Below are positions 7,860 through 11,125 of a stretch of DNA of 11,125 nucleotides, piece after piece. The translations under genes and the position numbers were made by a program. The DNA comes from an uncultured Oscillospiraceae bacterium (GTDB lineage: Bacteria > Bacillota > Clostridia > UBA1212 > SIG427). The stretch covers positions 1 to 11,125 of the forward strand of contig CABQMV010000066.1 in NCBI GenBank assembly GCA_902465325.1, read 5' to 3'. The notes beneath the pieces were generated by a model that was given only the letters and a program-made list of their open reading frames with translations, did not search any database and was not told the DNA's origin. The stretch's first letter is position 1. Each line of letters opens with the position of its first letter.

Positions 7860-7873
7860 CCTTCCCCGCTCTC
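7839..7873 (-). terminator. Candidate weak terminator after the winged-helix gene
   Basis: Directly after the winged-helix stop codon, the - strand has GAGA and TCTC arms around an inner GAAG-GTTG-CTTC hairpin, then C and six T. An alternative five-pair stem is GGGGA with TCTCC. Either stem is weak. The element overlaps the -35 and spacer of the miaB promoter, so terminator and promoter would share bases. Some read-through from the upstream genes into miaB seems likely. Confidence 0.3.
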
Positions 7874-8156
7874 AGAGGCCGTGCCCATCATAAGAAAGCG
7901 TCTCCCGGAGCAGGGGCGCATTCAGACTGTACACAGCAGCACCGCCCTTTTCCCGGGAATGCCGGATGACAATTCCTTCCTTGACCCACCGGTTCAGGAT
8001 TTTCTGCAGTACATGGCAGCTGATTCCGCTTTCCTCCTCAAACTCCTTGAGAGAAAGTCTGCCCCTTTCCAACAGCAAGCCCACTATTCTGTACTTTGGG
8101 TAATCCGATATAAGGGTTACCAGAAACAAAAAAGCTTCTTTCTTCTCATTTTGCAT
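7872..8156 (-). CDS. Small winged helix-turn-helix regulator (ArsR/MarR-like)
   Basis: A 94-residue protein that looks like a single DNA-binding winged helix. A hydrophobic first helix (YPKYRIVGLLLERG, 19-32) is followed by a helix-turn-helix (LSLKEFEEESGIS then VLQKILNRWVKEG, 34-61) and a beta wing ending in GGAAVYSLN (71-79). This is the pattern of ArsR and MarR-type regulators; no metal-binding cysteine pair is seen (only Cys47, within the recognition helix region). The ATG at 8156 overlaps the end of the sigma factor gene by 11 bases (ATGCAAAATGA), which implies coupled translation, with GGTG as a weak ribosome site. An upstream in-frame ATG at 8255 would extend the overlap to 110 bases and adds a non-conserved-looking basic tail, so I reject it. 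Target and signal are unknown; control of its own operon or of the sigma factor's regulon is a guess. Confidence 0.8.
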   Translation of the reverse strand: MQNEKKEAFLFLVTLISDYPKYRIVGLLLERGRLSLKEFEEESGISCHVLQKILNRWVKEGIVIRHSREKGGAAVYSLNAPLLRETLSYDGHGL

Positions 8157-8772
8157 TCCAGTCACCGAATCTTCCTTCTCTGTCCGCTCTGCTGTATATG
8201 TCCTTGAGTCTTTTAATGGCTCTGCTTTTCTTAACATACACAGCTTTCTTATCACAGTTCAGTTCCTTCATGATCCGTTCTATGGGAAGCTTATAATAGA
8301 AAAACATCATCAAAACATTTGAATATTCCGGAGGCAGTTCGTTCATCGCCCAGGCAATTTTCTGAGAAGCCCAGTTTTCCTCCTCGTCGTCGCCCTCCAA
8401 TTGGTCCCTGACAATAAAGTTTTTGTTGCCGGAATAAGATCGGATATCCTCATCGCTGAACTCCGAAAGTTCTTCTCGTCTTTCCGCGGCCTTGCTCATC
8501 ATATTGATGACCGTCTGTTTACACAGAAAAACCATAGTAAAAGCTTCCTTTTCCGTATAGCGGAAGGTCATCAGCCATGCCAGCTGCTCTTCCTTGGCCG
8601 CCAGCTTATAAAAGGTCTCCTGAACTGCATCTTCAGCCTTCATATCATCGTGAGTGATGCGCAGCGCCGTATAAAACATCTTTTCATGATACTTCATGTA
8701 CAGATACTGAAAATATTCAGAAGCTTCTTCATCGTCAATCAGTGACAGAAAAAACGGTAAGTAATACATCAT
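8146..8772 (-). CDS. ECF-like sigma-70 family factor
   Basis: This 208-residue protein has the two-domain layout of ECF sigma factors. Region 2 covers about 19-90: EYFQYLYMKYHEKMFYTALR, then the polymerase-binding phrase AEDAVQETFYKLA (46-58), then a helix ending INMMSKAAERREE that fits the -10 reading part. A long acidic linker (about 95-135, including EGDDEEE) leads to region 4 (about 138-195), with MNELPPEYSNVLMMFF and a basic helix ending KKSRAIKRLKDIY. The match is recognisable but divergent. Two ATG codons are adjacent. The first (8772) overlaps the stop of the radical SAM gene as ATGA; the second (8769) has better spacing, seven bases, from GGAG. No anti-sigma factor or membrane partner adjoins it; the next gene encodes a winged-helix protein. 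Its promoters and regulon are not visible here. Confidence 0.85.
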   Translation of the reverse strand: MMYYLPFFLSLIDDEEASEYFQYLYMKYHEKMFYTALRITHDDMKAEDAVQETFYKLAAKEEQLAWLMTFRYTEKEAFTMVFLCKQTVINMMSKAAERREELSEFSDEDIRSYSGNKNFIVRDQLEGDDEEENWASQKIAWAMNELPPEYSNVLMMFFYYKLPIERIMKELNCDKKAVYVKKSRAIKRLKDIYSRADREGRFGDWNAK

Positions 8773-9848
8773 AAATCTCCAGCAGCTACTTTTACTTTCG
8801 TAAAACCATACTGCTCCCCCAAATAAATAATATTACAGCGATGCTGGCCGACAAACCGGGAAATATATTTCTTTGGCACATCCAGGACAAGTCGGTCTTC
8901 ATCAGTCCATATTCTAACACGGTATCCGTCAAAAGACAAACACTTTTCAAGGCAAGAATCCTTCCTCATTTCCTCCAGTGCACTGCAAACCCAGCACAGC
9001 GCTATTTGAGAGCGCACCAGTTCACCAAAAGCCGGATGATAAGGCCCCGCCACAATACATCCTGAGGAGCTGATCTGGTCCGTGAACTGAAGGCCTAACC
9101 GAATAACGCAAATACCGCTGCGCTCATATTCCTGTACCAGATCTGCACAAAGCGCTACGGCTTCAGAAAGCTCCATGGGCTTATAGTCTCCCGCCTGGTA
9201 AGCAGCAGCCAGTGCGGTATCTCTCAAAACAATAGTAGGATAAATCCTGACCAAATCGGGCTTTAAGGCAATCACCTCACGTGCAGTGTGCCGCTCCCTC
9301 TCCCGGTCCGACGCCGGCAGACCCAGCATAGTCTGGATCCCCAGTGTAAAGCCCTCCTGTTTAATAAACGCGGCAGCCCTTCTGGTATCCTCCGCCAGAT
9401 GCCCGCGGCCGCTGCATTTCAGCACCGGGTCACACATGGACTGCGCGCCCAGTTCAACTGTCTTTACTCCGTACTGTTTCAGCAGCTTCAGCCCCGGACC
9501 GTCAACCGCATCCGGCCTGGTTGACACCCGGAAGTCATATCCGCACACACTTCTGGCTGCCCGCAGATACCGCTCCTGCTGCCAGACTGGAATGGCAGTA
9601 AAGCTTCCTCCGTAAAAGGCCACCTCTACAGAGCCGTAATGAGCTGCAATCTTCTCATACGACTGTACCGTCTCCGCTACCAGCTGTTCTGTAGGCGGAG
9701 CCTGCCGGCCGCTTATGGTTCTCTGATTACAGAAGCAGCAGTCGTGCGGGCAGCCCATATGAGGAACAAAAACAGGTATAATCAGCTTCCTGCCTTTCAA
9801 CCTGTCTTTCTGTGTATATTCTTGATCTTCACGTGCCGGAAAATGCAT
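8769..9848 (-). CDS. Radical SAM protein, Elp3-like, no acetyltransferase domain
   Basis: The 359-residue protein begins its core with VFVPHMGCPHDCCFCNQ, giving the SAM-binding cluster ligands Cys33, Cys37 and Cys40 (C-x3-C-x2-C). FYGGSFT, the SAM amino-group contact, and VELGAQS follow in the Elp3/HemN-type order, then TLGIQTMLGLP. The C-terminal third (about 260-350) is a smaller domain with FDGYRVRIWTDEDRLVLDVP. True Elp3 continues into a GNAT acetyltransferase domain, which is absent. Similar short proteins are common in Clostridia, often annotated only as radical SAM; I know of no proven reaction. The ATG at 9848 is seven bases after the foldase stop but has no clear Shine-Dalgarno site, so it may depend on termination-reinitiation. 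Its stop overlaps the sigma factor start by four bases. Confidence 0.88.
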   Translation of the reverse strand: MHFPAREDQEYTQKDRLKGRKLIIPVFVPHMGCPHDCCFCNQRTISGRQAPPTEQLVAETVQSYEKIAAHYGSVEVAFYGGSFTAIPVWQQERYLRAARSVCGYDFRVSTRPDAVDGPGLKLLKQYGVKTVELGAQSMCDPVLKCSGRGHLAEDTRRAAAFIKQEGFTLGIQTMLGLPASDRERERHTAREVIALKPDLVRIYPTIVLRDTALAAAYQAGDYKPMELSEAVALCADLVQEYERSGICVIRLGLQFTDQISSSGCIVAGPYHPAFGELVRSQIALCWVCSALEEMRKDSCLEKCLSFDGYRVRIWTDEDRLVLDVPKKYISRFVGQHRCNIIYLGEQYGFTKVKVAAGDL

Positions 9849-9855
9849 AGGAAAC

Positions 9856-11103
9856 TCAGTCGCTTACCTTGGCGCCGTAATTTTTAATAATTGCCGCAAC
9901 AGATTCATTTTCCTGGAACAGAGAATCAATTTTACTGTCCTTCTTTGCTGACAGCTCATAGCCGGATGCAGATTCAGCTTTCTCCCGCATTTCTGCAGTG
10001 GCCTTTTCTTCCTCCAGACTGGACTTAATGGTATTTTTTATGCTATCGTTGGCCCCTTCCTTAGAGTCCTCACTGTTATCAAAGTCCTCTATGGCTGTAC
10101 ACTGTATAATATAGTAACCGGTGCTGCCCTCTAAAACCTCAAATGTATTTTTATCGTCAACGGACTCCTTTGCCATTGCCCACTCATCCACCACAGTTTC
10201 TCCCGTTTTACTGCTGTTATTGATGGTGGTAATACCGGAATCGCTGGAAGAATTGGTTTCTTCGGAATCGGATTTGATCTTCTCAGTAAAATCGTACTCT
10301 CCGGATTGGAATTTTTCTAAATAGTCCTCTATTTTTGCCTTAACCTCTGCCTTCTGGTCTTCTGTCATGGCCACTGACTTTCCCTGATCGTCCTCCGTCT
10401 GAGTGGAAAGGAAAAACTTCTGTACCGTCACCTTACGGTAATCGTCTCTGTTTTCATCATATACTTCCCGCATCTCTTCCTCGGAGATATTGTAATTCTC
10501 TTTCATCGCATCCTTGTACTTGGCAATGGCGGTATCCAGCTTTGCATACTCCTTATACTGGCTTACGCTCATATTAGCACATACTTGCTGAACCACGTCG
10601 TCATAGGTCATAGAGGTAGAGGAATACTGAGAATAGATCTGATAATAGTAGTTGATAATATAGTCCACATTGTCTTCCACACTCTTTTCCTCATCCTTTG
10701 TCAGAGCATAGCCTTCCTTTACAGCCAGCTGATAGGAGGTCTTAAACAGTCTAAGCTCCTCCAGAGCCTTCTCTTTACAGCGCTGGAGAGGGTACTGTCC
10801 GTTTTCATCCTTCGTAGTAAAATAAGTTTTGTACGCCTCCAGCTTTGCTTCGTCATCGGCATCCTCTGGGACCTCAATTTCATCTGGCAGAGCAGACAGC
10901 TGCTGGTTAAGGTAATATGTATATTCATAGTTGTACAGCTTCTGGCTGCCCAGCTTGGCCACATAATTTCCAGAGGTGAACAGTACTGCGCTGAGTACGG
11001 AAACCGCTATAACGATTACGCCGAGAACAATGGCCAATACCATGACCAATTTGTTATTGTCATAAGAGCCTCTCTTTTTTCTCTTCTTAACTTCTGTAGA
11101 CAT
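9856..11103 (-). CDS. Membrane-anchored SurA/PrsA-type foldase with degenerate parvulin domain
   Basis: A 415-residue extracytoplasmic protein. A basic N-terminus (KKRKKR) leads into one membrane segment at about 19-42, with no lipobox cysteine, so it is a membrane anchor and not a lipoprotein like PrsA. A helical SurA_N-like region follows (about 50-220, KLGSQKLYNYEYTYYLNQQL onward). A parvulin-like region runs from VQKFFLST (about 227-234) to TGYYIIQ (328-334), interrupted by a serine- and acid-rich stretch at about 265-290. The charged C-terminal helix is at about 350-415. The family folds or holds secreted proteins at the cell surface. The two conserved histidines of active parvulins (as in ARHIL and GYHII) are Phe231 or a neighbour and Tyr331 here, so isomerase activity is doubtful and a chaperone role is more likely. 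The ATG at 11103 has AAGGCGG upstream. The upstream promoter lies outside the window or in the last 22 bases, where I see none. Confidence 0.82.
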   Translation of the reverse strand: MSTEVKKRKKRGSYDNNKLVMVLAIVLGVIVIAVSVLSAVLFTSGNYVAKLGSQKLYNYEYTYYLNQQLSALPDEIEVPEDADDEAKLEAYKTYFTTKDENGQYPLQRCKEKALEELRLFKTSYQLAVKEGYALTKDEEKSVEDNVDYIINYYYQIYSQYSSTSMTYDDVVQQVCANMSVSQYKEYAKLDTAIAKYKDAMKENYNISEEEMREVYDENRDDYRKVTVQKFFLSTQTEDDQGKSVAMTEDQKAEVKAKIEDYLEKFQSGEYDFTEKIKSDSEETNSSSDSGITTINNSSKTGETVVDEWAMAKESVDDKNTFEVLEGSTGYYIIQCTAIEDFDNSEDSKEGANDSIKNTIKSSLEEEKATAEMREKAESASGYELSAKKDSKIDSLFQENESVAAIIKNYGAKVSD

Positions 11104-11125
11104 AAAAACAACCGCCTTCTAATAT

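Noticed and set aside
8157..8255. Upstream ATG for the winged-helix protein
   Set aside because: It would overlap the sigma factor region 4 coding sequence by 110 bases. The added residues look like a frame-shifted shadow of that region.
1..11125. CRISPR arrays, insertion sequences, tRNA or rRNA genes, attachment sites
   Set aside because: No regularly spaced repeats, transposase-like frames, cloverleaf sequences or inverted termini were seen; the genes form a continuous housekeeping region.

Overview
The window looks like chromosomal DNA of a Gram-positive anaerobe of the Clostridia, most likely Lachnospiraceae-like. The base composition is near half GC. Shine-Dalgarno sites are strong, the promoter before miaB is vegetative-type, and the order miaB - YlbF/YmcA family - mutS - mutL - miaA is the Firmicutes arrangement (Bacillus subtilis has ymcB-ymcA-cotE-mutSL). 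The family placement comes from overall protein resemblance and was not tested by a search. Nearly all of the DNA is coding, no gene-free stretch exceeds 80 bases, and I see no RNA gene, mobile element or CRISPR array.

Left edge: the + strand carries the C-terminal 139 residues of LexA, the SOS repressor, with its cleavage site and Ser/Lys dyad intact. Its 3' end overlaps, tail to tail, the 3' end of miaA on the - strand.

Middle (- strand, reading from 7794 down to 378): miaB, a small YlbF/YmcA (RicA-like) protein with a cysteine-rich tail, mutS, mutL and miaA, tightly packed and probably one operon. A promoter candidate lies just before miaB (TTGCTT, 17 bases, TACAAT). MutS finds mismatches. 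MutL carries a complete endonuclease motif, and both proteins carry recognisable beta-clamp binding motifs, which fits methylation-independent mismatch repair. MiaA adds the isopentenyl group to A37 of tRNAs reading UNN codons, and MiaB then methylthiolates the product, so the operon holds two consecutive steps of one tRNA modification. The RicA-like protein belongs to the family that in Bacillus forms an Fe-S complex acting with RNase Y.

Right part (- strand, 11103 down to 7872): a membrane-anchored SurA/PrsA-type foldase, a radical SAM enzyme of the Elp3-like type without an acetyltransferase domain, an ECF-like sigma factor, and a small winged-helix regulator. These four are separated by 7 nt or overlap by 4 to 11 nt, so they are probably co-transcribed from a promoter outside the window. 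This is the least explained part. The foldase appears to lack both histidines of the parvulin active site, and the sigma factor has an ArsR/MarR-like partner where an anti-sigma factor might be expected.

Most of the window is ordinary housekeeping DNA. I find no convincing new large system. The best leads are the foldase / radical SAM / sigma / winged-helix cluster and the cysteine tail of the RicA-like protein.
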